A stretch of DNA of 64,000 bases from Calliopum simillimum (lineage: Eukaryota > Arthropoda > Insecta > Diptera > Lauxaniidae): positions 31,925,948-31,989,947 of the forward strand of contig OX638370.1 of assembly GCA_951812925.1 (NCBI GenBank), read 5' to 3'. Within the stretch, counting starts at the first letter, position 1, and each line of letters opens with the position of its first letter. The notes beneath the pieces were generated by a model. That model worked only from the letters and a program-made list of their open reading frames with translations. It was not told where the DNA came from and made no database searches. The position numbers and the translations under genes were made by a program. Positions 1 to 10,620 of the stretch are shown one piece after another.

Positions 1-1406
1 ACGAATTTTTCCGCATCAATACATTCCGATCGCAATTGCTCTACCGTATATATTGGCATTGAATACACTATATGTCCAATACTGCTTCTCAAATTTTGTT
101 TAATTATTTTGATTATATCAAAGTCAAGCACTGGATTTCTCAACTTTGATCGGATTTTCATAATAGCGTGGAAAAACGCGTCAACGCTTTCTCCAGCTGC
201 TTGGCGACGCTCGTACAGTTCCGACATCACCTCAAAATCAGTCCGGTTACTTTGGTACTGCCGGTATAGTGCATGCTTTAAATCTGGCCATTCAGTTATG
301 TTCTGAGTCTTCACTTGCAGCCAGTACCACTCACGAGCGTTGCCCTCGACTAACAAATGGAATTCACGCATAATTTGCTCCCAGGGACAACCGTATTGCG
401 ACTGAAGTCGTTCGAGTCGAAATACAAAATCTTCTACCGCCAACTTTTCCGTTCGTCCGTCGAAAACAAGACCCCATCGGTCGATTTTTCCAAACGTTGG
501 TGCATTTGAATTCCAATTTTGATGCCGAGGTTGATCACTTGGTGCTGCTGGAAAATTATGCATTTCATTTGCTTGTTGATGTACGTTAAATGTTTGCTGA
601 TGCTGGCCACTCGACATCTGTGGTTGCCTACTAATTTGCTGCTGTTGTTGACCTCTAAATCTTTGCTGATGTTGTTGCTGTGAGCCGTCTCCTTGATGAT
701 ATGATTGTTGTTGCAGCGCCTGCGGAAGCGACCGACGCCATGCTGGTAACTCCTCTAGTTTTTGATGATTTGTACTGTTGTTGTTTCTATGTGAATTTTG
801 GTTAATGACGTTTTCATTTTTAGATTGACCCTTGGAACCAGCTTGGAAGTTTGAAGCCTCGTCTAACCCACTGCCAGCCTGATCGCCACCTGCCGCAGCT
901 GCCTCTGCAGTTTGGGAAGAGCTAGTAGCATGATTCGGTAAGAGGTTCATTCTTCTCATTAACTCATTAAAATTAGTCCTCATACAGTCTTGAATTCTAC
1001 TCTCTATAAAATTCCCTACCGAGTCCTTGAAATTATTATTTTCTATGCCTATAACCTCTTTTATAAGAGATATAGCTTCTTTGCGCTTTTCAGATGAACT
1101 ATTAGGTGGAGGGGGTAAATTCAAATTTGGGGGAAATGAATTAGCCTGATTTAAATCCATGGATTGGGAATTTTTTGATTTAGCTCCCATATCATTACTG
1201 GATGCGGTTGTGTCACTCATTGTCCCAGGCCTAATTATCGTACTTGACAAATCTATAATGGTTTTGTCTTTTTCAAGACCACTTGGTGGTTGATTCATAT
1301 TTGGTATTTTCGTAAGTGGGCTTCTATCACTTAAGGTTCTATTTAAATCAAACTGATTAGATCTTCTTCTTTTCTGCACGATCTTACTTTTATCTTTACC
1401 ACTCAT
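1..1406 (-). CDS. Ty3/gypsy-type retrotransposon Gag, partial (runs off left edge)
   Basis: Reading the minus strand from the ATG at 1406-1404, the frame stays open for 468 codons to the window edge with no stop. The first ~210 residues are polar and basic at the start (SGKDKSKIVQKRRR). A glutamine-rich stretch lies around residues 233-270. From about residue 310 there is a retrotransposon Gag capsid-like region, with the block VEGNAREWYWLQV near residue 355 and NITEWPDLKHALYRQY just after, typical of Retrotrans_gag folds that build the particle around retroelement RNA. The C-terminal part, any zinc knuckle and Pol lie outside the window. The frame looks intact, so this may be a young copy. 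A host gene domesticated from Gag cannot be excluded without seeing the rest. Confidence 0.75.
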   Translation of the reverse strand, partial: MSGKDKSKIVQKRRRSNQFDLNRTLSDRSPLTKIPNMNQPPSGLEKDKTIIDLSSTIIRPGTMSDTTASSNDMGAKSKNSQSMDLNQANSFPPNLNLPPPPNSSSEKRKEAISLIKEVIGIENNNFKDSVGNFIESRIQDCMRTNFNELMRRMNLLPNHATSSSQTAEAAAAGGDQAGSGLDEASNFQAGSKGQSKNENVINQNSHRNNNSTNHQKLEELPAWRRSLPQALQQQSYHQGDGSQQQHQQRFRGQQQQQISRQPQMSSGQHQQTFNVHQQANEMHNFPAAPSDQPRHQNWNSNAPTFGKIDRWGLVFDGRTEKLAVEDFVFRLERLQSQYGCPWEQIMREFHLLVEGNAREWYWLQVKTQNITEWPDLKHALYRQYQSNRTDFEVMSELYERRQAAGESVDAFFHAIMKIRSKLRNPVLDFDIIKIIKQNLRSSIGHIVYSMPIYTVEQLRSECIDAEKF

Positions 1407-2489
1407 ATATTTTCTTCACAGGACACACAAAAAAAATTGAATTTTTTGTTTTTAATTCGATTTACAAAAAAAATATCGATCTATATTAGCGAAAATGAGA
1501 GGGGTACTTAAATGACCGAATGAATGGGTGAAATTGGTATATATTAGGTGATATATAAAAAAAAAATTCATTCTATGTGCCTCATAAAGAGTTGTTCACG
1601 GCGCTCGATCCTTTGAGAGTTCTTTCTTGAATATCAGGCAAAATATTCTGGATATTTTTCTTTTTTTTTTTTTTTTTTTTTATGTGCATGAGTTTTTGTA
1701 AATTTACAACTTTTCCATTGCTTATACTTCAAAGCTTGCTGTACAGCTTAATTTCAAAATTCTATAAATCTTATTTAAGGCTACAGTTTACTTGAAGTTT
1801 ATTTGTTTGACTGCACAACGAAAAATTCCAAAAATATTTCCCCTGATTTATATTGAAACGAAACCTATGCAATTAATTGCAGCTTTGGCTATTCTTTTAA
1901 GTCATAGGTATTCGTATACCCTTTATGCTTGCACCCTCCCGACATATCCCAGATCCAATGCAGTTAGTCAATAGACTATTAAATCGTTGCTAAGTCACTA
2001 GATCCAAAAATAACCCGAGAAAGTACAACTTATTAGATAAAAGATATCATAATCGGAATTTAAAATTTAATGTAGACAAATTTTCTTCAGGCCATCTCAT
2101 TACACGGTGCGATTTGCTGTGCATTACCTGCTAGGCTAAGTCACCGTGATCAAAGAAAGCCTGAAAATTAACTTTCAACCGGACTGATAGCTATACCGTT
2201 GATCACTCACCCACATGATGCAATTAGTTCCTACGCCTTGGCTATACTAAGTCACCTATGTAGCACAGAGACCGACGAGATTCAATCAGCCTATTTTCAA
2301 AATTTTCCTTTAAGCTTTCGTTGGGGTAGTAGATCTCAATTACCCCTACTAGTGTTATTTCTGATTGGGCGCCATATTGTTATAAGCCCCTTAGCTAACG
2401 AATCTAACGCGGCCCGCCACGGCCAGCTTGCGGCTTTCCAGAGTAGGTTCCCAACCCACCGCGTTAGACCGAGGGGTTAACAATAAATA
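1407..2489 (-). other. Probable 5' leader of the retroelement
   Basis: No coding region is visible. The stretch lies between the Gag start and a candidate primer binding site, so it would be the untranslated leader of the element. It has a T-run at 1660-1681 and a locally GC-richer segment at 2400-2475. Confidence 0.35.
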
Positions 2490-2508
2490 CCACTTCTGGT
2501 TCCCACCA
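2490..2508 (-). other. Candidate retroelement primer binding site
   Basis: On the minus strand this reads TGGTGGGAACCAGAAGTGG. It begins with TGG and ends in CAGAAGTGG, resembling binding sites for the 3' end of tRNA-Leu, and lies about 1.1 kb upstream of the Gag start in the correct orientation. The fit is imperfect and no LTR end (TG...CA) could be fixed beside it. Confidence 0.3.
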
Positions 2509-2515
2509 AAAGTGT

Positions 2516-5161
2516 ATTTGAAAACTCAAAAAAAAAAACGTCGAACTCAAAAATAATCTATCTCCAAAAAAAACTGCGATATTAAACCAAAAAAAAAACC
2601 TGACTCTCATAAAGGAACATTATTGAAACCGCCACCATAAACAAGGGGAGTTGATTTTGTTTCCCCGCACACCCACCCTACCTGTGCCGTCAATACCATG
2701 TACCTCAACGACACCCACAATCAATCTTCATTCACCAATATACCAATTCACTTACCCATCACCGGCCATTATCCCACCCTCTCTCCAAAAGATTTACCAC
2801 GACATCTTTATCTTCATTTTTGATTCAATACATTTATTCGAACCCTTAACATACAAAATTTTAGCCTAGACCAGACTTTAAAAAAAAACAAAACCAACCA
2901 ATTAGGCTGCTTATAAAATCAAAATGAAATATGTATGCGCATAATAAAAAAAAAACACATGCAAATAAATATATAAAAACAATATGCATAAAAATTATAA
3001 ATATTAAATTTGATATAAAAAAAACAGTATTTTTAAACCATGCTAAAACGAATGTTTTATCTATCGCTAATCACTTTCGGTAACCAAACCATAAATAAAA
3101 AAAAACTACCCCTAAATTCCTAAATGAGCTCGCTTAGAAACTTGCTATCACAAATAAATATTTTTTTTTTTAAACCACCCCTTTTTAAATTGGTCAGCAA
3201 TAGATAAATATCCTTACAAAAATTATATAAAAAATGCAAAAACAAAAAAAAGAAAAATAAAAAAAACTTATAAGCTACAAATTTATAAATTAAAATACTT
3301 TTTCCCCACTGTCCCACGAACGACCCAATTTCTCTCCTCTTTACTTTCAACTCTTTTTATGGGCGTCTACACTCCGGATAAAATATTCCTGCAGATCGCA
3401 GACTTTTTACTTCCACTTCTTCTAATATGTGGATCGCCCTCTTTTTGTGGGATCTACCTCTGGTTGTGATCCGAAATTATAATTTTGCGCACTGTTGTAC
3501 CGATATATTTGGGCCAACTTCCTATTCACCATCGGATTTTATTCTCCTACCAAATTCAAATTCTATGTTCTGCTTTATTTTCTATAAAACTTAAAATACT
3601 TTAAAAATAAAGAAAAATTGTGGCTGACTTATCTTCTTTTAAACGCAGTGCTTGCTAGTGCCATCCATGGTCCTCATTTCCTGCATCAGCCACACTATGC
3701 AAAAAAAACACTTGATGTAAAAAAAACTTCTAGCACTTTCGCCTAAGCCATCAATATGTAAAAAAGGAAACTAACACTTACATTTTCTTTAAATCACTCT
3801 GGACAACTTTCATCAAAAAGAACCAAAGGTGAAACCGTCTGCGAGGAATCTCTCCTAAACCTCCTACGATTAAGTTATATTTAAAAATGAAGAAAAAAAA
3901 CTAAAATTAACACGAATTCACCAAAAACATCACTTCAAGTATTGCTTACTTAAAATTTTACTGCTAAATCTTCCTCAAAACTGGAACTACCTCTTGGTTG
4001 GAACACGGGCACTTATTTTTCCAAAAATGATTTTGTTGGGCTAATCTTTATTAGCTAACTTAGCACTGTCTTTAAAACTTTTAAAACTAACTTTCACTTT
4101 TTAGAGCGCTTAAAAACCGGCACAACTTAATTTGGACATGAGGACTGTACAACTAAATTTTTGCGCTAAAACAATTAGTTGCTAAGCCTGTTCATTTTCA
4201 AATTTTCTATTACATAAGGAAAACAGTTTTTGACCTGCCCTTATATATACGAACTAACATAAATCACGAAGACCTAACATTTTAACCTTTTCCCCTACTT
4301 AACACTAATACATTATACTATTGTAATTTATAAATGACTCACACTAAACTTTTCTTGCATCTCAACAAAATCCCCTAAACGAGCCAACAATCCGTGTACA
4401 TGCTATGTTGCAAAAAAAAACTTTGTTACCCTATTTCTAACAACCATCATACACAATAAAACATTTGGTTCTTGTCTCGGCTGTGGAACTAAATTTCCCC
4501 ACGTACCGATTGAATCGGTCTGATTCCGACATTTGACATTTCTAATTGATGGCTGACACGAGCACGCACCAAAATTTTGCGTACTAATTAGAAACTTAAA
4601 AAAAAAATAATAATTAAAGGACAAGTTCCTATTAAACTGCAAATTCATGAACAATAAAACCAAGGAAACATAAGGATATATCTAAGACAACAAACAAATC
4701 TAAAAAAAAACGTAAAGTAAGAAAAAAAACACATGTGCGGCAGTAGCGCTCCGCCCCGAAAAACCAATAACTTCTGGAACAAAGGGACGAATAGAAATTA
4801 AACTAAGAAAAAACCAAAATAAAAATCATCTAAATTATTTAACAAAAGGGTTCTCACTGAAACAAACAAAAAAATGCTAAAAATTGGTTTAAAAAAAAAT
4901 AATGCCAGTGTGGCAGCCGAGCACTCTGCCAACCCCCCATTCGGAAATAAAGCCACATTCCATATCAGGCTCATTCACCTGCAACAATCTTTTATGCCAG
5001 GTTTCCGCAATTCTTAAAAAAATTAAGCTTAGTTTTTCACTGTTTCCTTAATTAATGCTATGCGAATCCACATGCCTATCAATATTGAAGTTTTCAAAAG
5101 TAAAGAGGTAATTACACCGCTTTTTGTAAAAATTCGGAATAGAATTCAATTTACTGCCATA
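2516..5161. other. A-rich region, no gene seen
   Basis: About 2.6 kb with many short A-runs and no convincing reading frame on either strand. By position it could include a long 5' LTR of the leftward retroelement, but I could not find both LTR ends or a second copy. Confidence 0.4.
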
Positions 5162-5297
5162 CCTGAATTAGAGCGTTATTCGGGCGTCAGTGTTATTAAA
5201 ATCTCTGTCTGTTTCATGAAAATACAATTTAAATGGAGCATTCCGAAACAGAGAGAGTTAAGTAATGCGGCTGCTCCAATAACGCTCCAATTTAACC
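5162..5297 (+). repeat. Small MITE, family A, copy 1
   Basis: A ~135 bp repeat with inverted ends (CCTGAATTAGAGCG at the left, CGCTCCAATTTAACC at the right). A second copy occurs inverted at 6759-6882, sharing the internal phrase ATACAATTTAAATGGAGCAT with few changes. It has no coding capacity. Confidence 0.55.
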
Positions 5298-5314
5298 CTA
5301 GAATACTGATACTA

Positions 5315-5577
5315 GGGACGTTCACATATTACGTAATGCGCGAGGGGGGAGGGGAGGTCAGACGATCTGCTACGAAGTGTTACATGGGGGTGGGAGCGGT
5401 AATCAACTACGTTACATTACGTCGACTTTATAATTTTATGCGACAAAAAATTCAAATTACCAAAATTAAGATTTGTTATGTTACCAGTGGGGGGTGTACG
5501 TTTTGTTACGTTGAGTTACAACCGGGGAGGGAGGGGTAAAATTGGTCAAAAATTGCGTAATATGTGAAGGATCCCCC
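5315..5577. repeat. GC-rich MITE with TA target duplication
   Basis: Inverted ends GGGACGTTCACATATTACG (left) and the complement of CGTAATATGTGAAGGATCC (right), flanked on both sides by TA (5313-5314 and 5578-5579). The interior is G-rich on the plus strand and contains several GTTAC/GTTACG motifs. Non-coding. The superfamily is not certain; TA duplication fits the Tc1/mariner-like group but is weak evidence alone. Confidence 0.55.
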
Positions 5578-6001
5578 TACCTTTATAAAAAACAAAATTT
5601 TTTTAAAAAGGTACAAAAGGTTGGTTCAATAAAGACTTAAGAAGTGTTAAATGTAATTTTTTTATTAAAAAAATAATATTTACTTTTTTGATTTAGAGAA
5701 AAAGAAAATTTAAATTAAAAGCACTATCTGGTATAATTTCGTTTGAGAAACCCAATTTTCAAAAATTAATTTAATATACAATTTTTCAAAAAATTCAAAA
5801 CTTAAAATATTTTCTGATAGGTTTCTGAATATTGTTTTATTTTTTTTTACTTTGCGCTAAATCTAGGCGTTGACCCCAGCATTTACCATCCAAAAATAAA
5901 TCTGAGATTTAAGTTAAATCTGAGATTAAAAGTTAAATCTGTTCCTTAATCTGAGCAAGGCTACCGGTTTTGGCAATTTTTGACCTAGTGACACCCCTTG
6001 A

Positions 6002-6167
6002 CAGTGGCGGATCCAAGGGGGGGACGAGGGCAATCGTCCTTCTCTCTCAAACCAAGTGATTAGATTTTTTTTTTTAAATTATGTGTAAAGATTTTAAAAA
6101 CATTCTGTTATTATCTAAAAATGTAGTCAATCGGCCCACCCTCTTGATAATGCTGGATCCGCCACTG
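6002..6167. mobile_element. hAT-type MITE (166 bp)
   Basis: Perfect 14-bp inverted ends CAGTGGCGGATCCA / TGGATCCGCCACTG. It is flanked by an 8-bp target duplication, CCCCTTGA at 5994-6001 and TCCCTTGA at 6168-6175 (7 of 8 identical). CAGTGGCG-type ends with 8-bp duplications are the hallmark of non-autonomous hAT elements. Confidence 0.85.
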
Positions 6168-6482
6168 TCCCTTGAACTTTGACAATTGGCATAAACTCAA
6201 AACAAATGGAAGATAAATATTAACCCTTTCGATTCGCAGAAAAACTGTGGGGTACACAATATTTGTGATAGGTTAATCTTAAAAATTTTATTTAAGTAAA
6301 ATCTTTGACTGTCTCTGGATCCAAATTTTCACCGCCAGAGGCGCTTCCGGTCTATATACCCACCAGATATTTTTGACTTGAATTTTTTGGCATATAATAT
6401 TCTTGGAGTGGTTATAAGAAAAATAGTGGTTACTAAAAATTTCATTAATTTTATTAAATCATTCAATTTAAGTGATGTTTAT

Positions 6483-6558
6483 AACCGAGTTATGTGTGTG
6501 TATGTGTATTCTCCTTTAACTCCTAGGAGGAGCATAGGGCCAATAAACCGAGTTATGT
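6483..6558 (-). mobile_element. 5'-truncated LINE 3' end with 13-bp target duplication
   Basis: The sequence AACCGAGTTATGT occurs at 6483-6495 and again at 6546-6558, flanking ~50 bp. On the minus strand the insert begins with TTATTGGCCCTATGCTCCTC and ends in an ACACATACACAC tail. The phrase GGCCCTATG..CTCCTCCTAGGAGTT also occurs at the 3' end of the LINE near 45,090-45,120. This fits a severely 5'-truncated target-primed insertion. Confidence 0.7.
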
Positions 6559-6758
6559 AGCTATTCAAAAAATTTTTGTGATATATTGTCCCAACCGGTT
6601 CGAAAGAGTTAAGAAGAAAATTAAATACAAATATAATTTTACTGCTTCTGACACCTGCTGACAATATTAAATCTATTTTGGCCGGTGGAAACGAGTAGGA
6701 TTTAACAATATGATTTACTGATCTAAGCAGGCTAAATCTTCGGTGGAAACAGGCTATA
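6559..6758. other. No gene seen
   Basis: Short AT-rich spacer between the LINE stub and the next MITE. Nothing recognisable. Confidence 0.4.
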
Positions 6759-6882
6759 CCTAAATTGAAGCGTCAGCATTTCATACCGTCTCTGCTTCGG
6801 CATGCTCCAAATAAATTGTATGTACACGAAAGAGACAGAAATGGTAAAAAACGCTGACGCCCAAATAACGCTCCAATTAAGG
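6759..6882 (-). repeat. Small MITE, family A, copy 2 (inverted)
   Basis: Inverted relative to the copy at 5162-5297. Ends CCTAAATTGAAGCG and CGCTCCAATTAAGG. Shares the internal GGAGCAT...CAGAGA segment with copy 1. Confidence 0.55.
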
Positions 6883-7458
6883 AATGGTGGTAAGGCTCGC
6901 CACTCAGGCGTCACGAAGACGTATCACTCAGCAACATAAATACCTACCGTCTGCTAAATTAAGTCTTCTCTCAGGATCGTACAGCAATTAACTGAGTTGG
7001 CACAAAGGCTTGCTTAGAAGTCTGCAAGCGATCGAGACGGCTTAAGCTTCAAACATGAATGATAGTTCGACCGATGTGAACAATCATTCAAAATTTTTGA
7101 GTAAGGAACATGATTAATTCTTAAAAATTTTCGATTCACAATTAATTTGATTTTGATGCAAGATTCAAAATTTTGATATGAACATAAAAAATGGAGGACG
7201 CGCGAACAAAAATATCTTTATATACATTTGCACTCATGCAAATTGTGTAAAAAAATGGAGTACATAATTTTCCATTTTTTGAATGTGGACTATTATTATT
7301 TTTCGGTCTCTAAATATTTTTTTTTTTTTTTTTAGAACACCAAAAAAGTTTAAACTTCTCTTTTGAACATTTGTGTTCTTATAAACAAATCTTTGATAAC
7401 AATTTAAGAGACATTTTTTCTTGCATAATCTATTATTAGTTTAAAAAGTTTATACATT

Positions 7459-7646
7459 TGGGCCATTCACAAGGTGATGTAACGAAAAAACCAGCTGGTG
7501 CGTTACGACAAACCATAAACATAACATGCAGAGTTATAAAATTTTAAACTGATTTTTGTATGGCCAACTACAATATTTTTAAATCAGTTTAAAAATTTAA
7601 AACAATACGACTATACGACATGTTACAACACCTTGTGAATTGCCCA
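7459..7646. repeat. MITE family B, copy 1 (188 bp), inserted upstream of the first orphan gene
   Basis: Inverted ends TGGGCCATTCACAAGGTG and the complement of CACCTTGTGAATTGCCCA, with ATT on both sides (7456-7458 and 7647-7649). The corresponding DNA upstream of the second tandem gene (about 9800-9820) reads tatacattgtctttatcttcgg without the insert, which is an empty site. Another copy lies at 12342-12489. Confidence 0.75.
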
Positions 7647-7972
7647 ATTATCTATATCTTCGGTTTTGTAGAAGATGGCTTGCATGTCTTTGTTATAAAT
7701 AACATATGTTGCTAATACTTAAATGTTTACGCAGAGTTAAATTTTATTTTTTTTTTGTTGTTTTCTGTGTTAAAAGAAATCTAATGGCTTACCAGTCTGA
7801 CTCGTTTTTAAGAAGTTTTGTTTCTTATTGATATTTACCAGGTAAACAAAAATATGCATGTAGATATCTTGAAAAGCAGCTGGAGCTGGTATACATGTGA
7901 AATTAAAAAATAAATTTATTTAGTTTTCTCCCAGACTCAGAGGCAATGAAACATCGATTTTGTATATTAGAA

Positions 7973-8392
7973 ATGATTTTCCAGAAGTTTGCATTTACTT
8001 TTGTAGTTTTAATTTTAATTTTAAAATTAACAATAGCGCGTCCAGGTGGAAAAATGGAAAGATCGCTCGTAAAATACCATAAAGAAGTGCGTAAAAAATT
8101 ATTTGAACATCCTGAAATAGTTCTCTTGGCGATAACACCCATTTCAGCTCAACACTTGGGCAATGAGCTTGGACATAGGGCAACAATAACACCATATAGA
8201 ATTATCAAAATAAAAAAGACCGATCCTTTTATGAAAGTCTTTGATTTTGATATGAAACGTGCTAAACAATTCGTAAGATCACAATGGAAAAATTTGGTGC
8301 CTATTTATGGCATTCCAGGTGAAATGAAATATGTAGTTGTAGAAAACAATGCATCAAAAATTAGAGATAATGCAAATGTGTTGGAAAAATAG
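7973..8392 (+). CDS. Small secreted orphan protein, tandem copy 1
   Basis: A 139-residue protein with a strong N-terminal signal peptide (hydrophobic residues ~4-20, ending TIAR) and a mature part with no cysteine, rich in Lys/Arg. Conserved blocks shared with the second copy are ARP.GKME, PEIVLLA.TP.S, AQHLG, YRIIKIKKTDP.MKVF.FDM and PIYGIPGEM. An N-glycosylation sequon (NAS) lies near the C-terminus, and copy 2 has one (NET) at the same place. An in-frame ATG at 7946 would add nine residues, but the matching base in copy 2 is not an ATG, so 7973 is preferred. A polyadenylation signal AATAAA lies at 8400-8405, just past the stop. I do not recognise the family. Its role could be seminal fluid, saliva or hemolymph, but nothing in the sequence decides this. 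Confidence 0.7.
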   Translation: MIFQKFAFTFVVLILILKLTIARPGGKMERSLVKYHKEVRKKLFEHPEIVLLAITPISAQHLGNELGHRATITPYRIIKIKKTDPFMKVFDFDMKRAKQFVRSQWKNLVPIYGIPGEMKYVVVENNASKIRDNANVLEK

Positions 8393-8405
8393 AAATACAA
8401 ATAAA

Positions 8406-8941
8406 TAATCTATTTAATATTAATACGCAAGCAGAAAACTTTGTCTCTTTTTTCCAACCGATTTGATGAACCGATTTAAGTAAAACTTGTACCATTGAAT
8501 AGGTGTAGCTTACCTCTACGGTACCAAATAGTTTTTATATTGCAAGTGGGCGATGCCACGCCCCTAAATTTCTAGACACCAGTATTTTATGTATATTTGT
8601 ATTATTATTTGATGTATCTACATGTGATATCTATTTTGTGATTTAAAATAAGAATTGTTAATTTTTCATTAAAATAAAATACTGCTATCTTAGTAAATTG
8701 ATAATTTTGTTTTTTTTTCTTTGTTATTAAACTGTGACCTGATATTTATGTATGTTTTTAATAGCACTAACTCACAGACGTTAGTAAACATTTTTGGCCT
8801 TATACCGAAAAAAATAAACTGTAAAAATTCATTGAAAATCCCAGTAATTTTAACTGATTTTTTCAGTAACTGTACGCCCGTAAATAAAAACTTTAATTTT
8901 TACTGATTACACACAGTAAATTTTTTTTCAAAATATAAAAA
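8406..8941. other. Intergenic, no gene seen
   Basis: AT-rich spacer after the first orphan gene. It includes the phrase gtgggcgatgccacgcccc (8547-8565), which recurs in the repeat units at 61.8-62.3 kb. Confidence 0.4.
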
Positions 8942-9035
8942 TAAAAAAAAAATCGTATGTTGATGATGTCGAACTTAAGACCTTTGTGTTTGTATGCGAC
9001 GCTTTAACCCACTGAGCTACTGTGGCACTCTCATT
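8942..9035 (-). mobile_element. tRNA-derived SINE-like element
   Basis: On the minus strand: GCCACAGTAGCTCAGTGGGT (an RNA polymerase III A box, TAGCTCAGTGG), then ~35 nt later AAGTTCGACATC (a B box, GTTCGANNC), then a T-rich tail. A and B boxes with tRNA-like spacing but no cloverleaf with a matched acceptor stem suggest a tRNA-derived SINE or decayed tRNA pseudogene. Confidence 0.55.
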
Positions 9036-10170
9036 TTTATATTTATTTAAATTTTATTTGAACTATATTTCAATCAAATTTTATACGATATCAGTCAGTA
9101 ATAATTGATAATAATTCTAGGCAAATATTTTAGAACTGACTGGTGTTTTTTAATGTGCGCACTTTTTACTTTTCTTTTCAACATTTTTTACTGTTTGTCT
9201 CTGTACTTTTTGAAGTTTAAACCGTGCCATTACTTTTTCATGAGAATTCAGTAAAAAAATTGAATCACTGGAAAAGACCATAATTTTCCATGAGATTATT
9301 ATCACTTTGTGCTGTTTGAAAATCAATTTTCGCAGATAAATTTTTTGCGTGTATTAATAAACTTTTAGATTGAACTATGACAATTTTAGTTCAAAAAGCT
9401 TATAGGCATTTTTATTATTATTTTCTTTATTTATCGGATTTATACAAATGGTTTTAACAAAAATTATACTTATAAAGTGTTACAAGTATGGCTTAAATAA
9501 AAAGCCGTCTGCCGGTTTAGTTACTTTTAGTATTAACTTGAATAAACGTTCTCGAAATTTTTCGATAAAAAAATTATCGATACTCATGATATGGCCCTTA
9601 AGCTTTACTTTGATAAATTTGGCTATAAACCAAAAGTGTTTAAACTTCTCTTTTGAAATAACTTTATTAATAATTCTTTGACAAAGTCTTACACTGATAT
9701 TTTGTAAACTTGTTCAATGGCTTATAACAGTTTAAGAGAAATTTGTTCTTGCATAACCTGCTATTCCCTTATATCAATACATTCTAGTCTAAAAAGTTTA
9801 TACATTGTCTTTATCTTCGGTTTTGAGGAATTCTTACTGCAGGTAGCTGACATGCTGCTTACCATGTCTTTGTTATCAAAAACACATGTTTCTTTATAAG
9901 CTAATACGTTTACTCAGAATTAAAATTTTTGTTGTTTCTTTCCATGTTAAAAGAAACACTTTTGTGTCTAATTTTTAAAATGTTTTGTTTCATCTTATTG
10001 ATATTTACCTGTAAAACAAAAATATTTATGTAGATACTTATGTTAAAAAACAGCTGAAACTTCTCGCATATTAAAATGAATAAGAAAATGTTTTTAAAAA
10101 TTAATTTATTTAGTTTTCTATTAGAGTTCACAGGCGATAAAACACAGCGATTTTTCGTATTAAAAAAAAA
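9036..10170. other. Upstream region of the second orphan gene
   Basis: No reading frame. From about 9620 onward the DNA aligns by eye with the DNA upstream of the first copy (7330-7970): the shared phrases are AAACTTCTCTTTTGAA, ATCTTCGGTTTTG, CCATGTCTTTGTTAT and TTATTGATATTTACC. The duplication unit therefore includes roughly 0.6 kb of promoter-side sequence. Confidence 0.55.
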
Positions 10171-10620
10171 ATGTTTTTTCTGAAGTTTCCATTTACTTTC
10201 ACAATCATACTTTTAATTTTGAAATCAACAATAGCGCGTCCACCAGGAAAAATGGAGGGACCGCTAGTAAAACCGGACTATCAGAAAAAAGCGCTTGAAA
10301 AATTATTAGAAAGTCCTGAAATAGTTCTCTTGGCAAAAACACCCCTTTCAGCTACAGGAACAGCTCAACATTTAGGCAGTGAGCATGGATACAAGGAAAA
10401 AATATCAGCATATAGAATTATCAAAATAAAAAAGACCGATCCCATCATGAAAGTCTTTGAGTTTGATATGCAACTTGCTAGGAAATTTGCAAAAGCACAA
10501 TGGAGAAAATTGTTACCCATTTATGGCATTCCAGGTGAAATGGAATATATAGTTGAAAAAAACAATGAGACCAAAGTTGAAAATACCGCAAATATGTCGG
10601 AACATATTAGTAAAAATTAA
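10171..10620 (+). CDS. Small secreted orphan protein, tandem copy 2
   Basis: 149 residues, paralogous to the gene at 7973-8392. Signal peptide MFFLKFPFTFTIILLILKST, then ARPPGKME. The mature protein has no cysteine and keeps the blocks SPEIVLLAKTPLS, AQHLGSEHGY, YRIIKIKKTDPIMKVFEFDM and LPIYGIPGEMEYIV, plus a C-terminal sequon (NET). Compared with copy 1 it has small insertions around residues 35 and 60 and a longer C-terminus. Conservation runs through the whole frame with no stop or frameshift, so both copies are probably functional. Family and role unknown; secretion is inferred from the signal peptide. Confidence 0.7.
   Translation: MFFLKFPFTFTIILLILKSTIARPPGKMEGPLVKPDYQKKALEKLLESPEIVLLAKTPLSATGTAQHLGSEHGYKEKISAYRIIKIKKTDPIMKVFEFDMQLARKFAKAQWRKLLPIYGIPGEMEYIVEKNNETKVENTANMSEHISKN

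Noticed and set aside
2516..4990. A 2.5 kb LTR of the leftward retroelement
   Set aside because: Position would fit, but no TG...CA ends, target duplication or second copy could be identified.
5060..5539. 159-codon plus-strand open frame
   Set aside because: It spans two MITEs (5162-5297 and 5315-5577) and the DNA between them; no domain, and composition follows the repeats.
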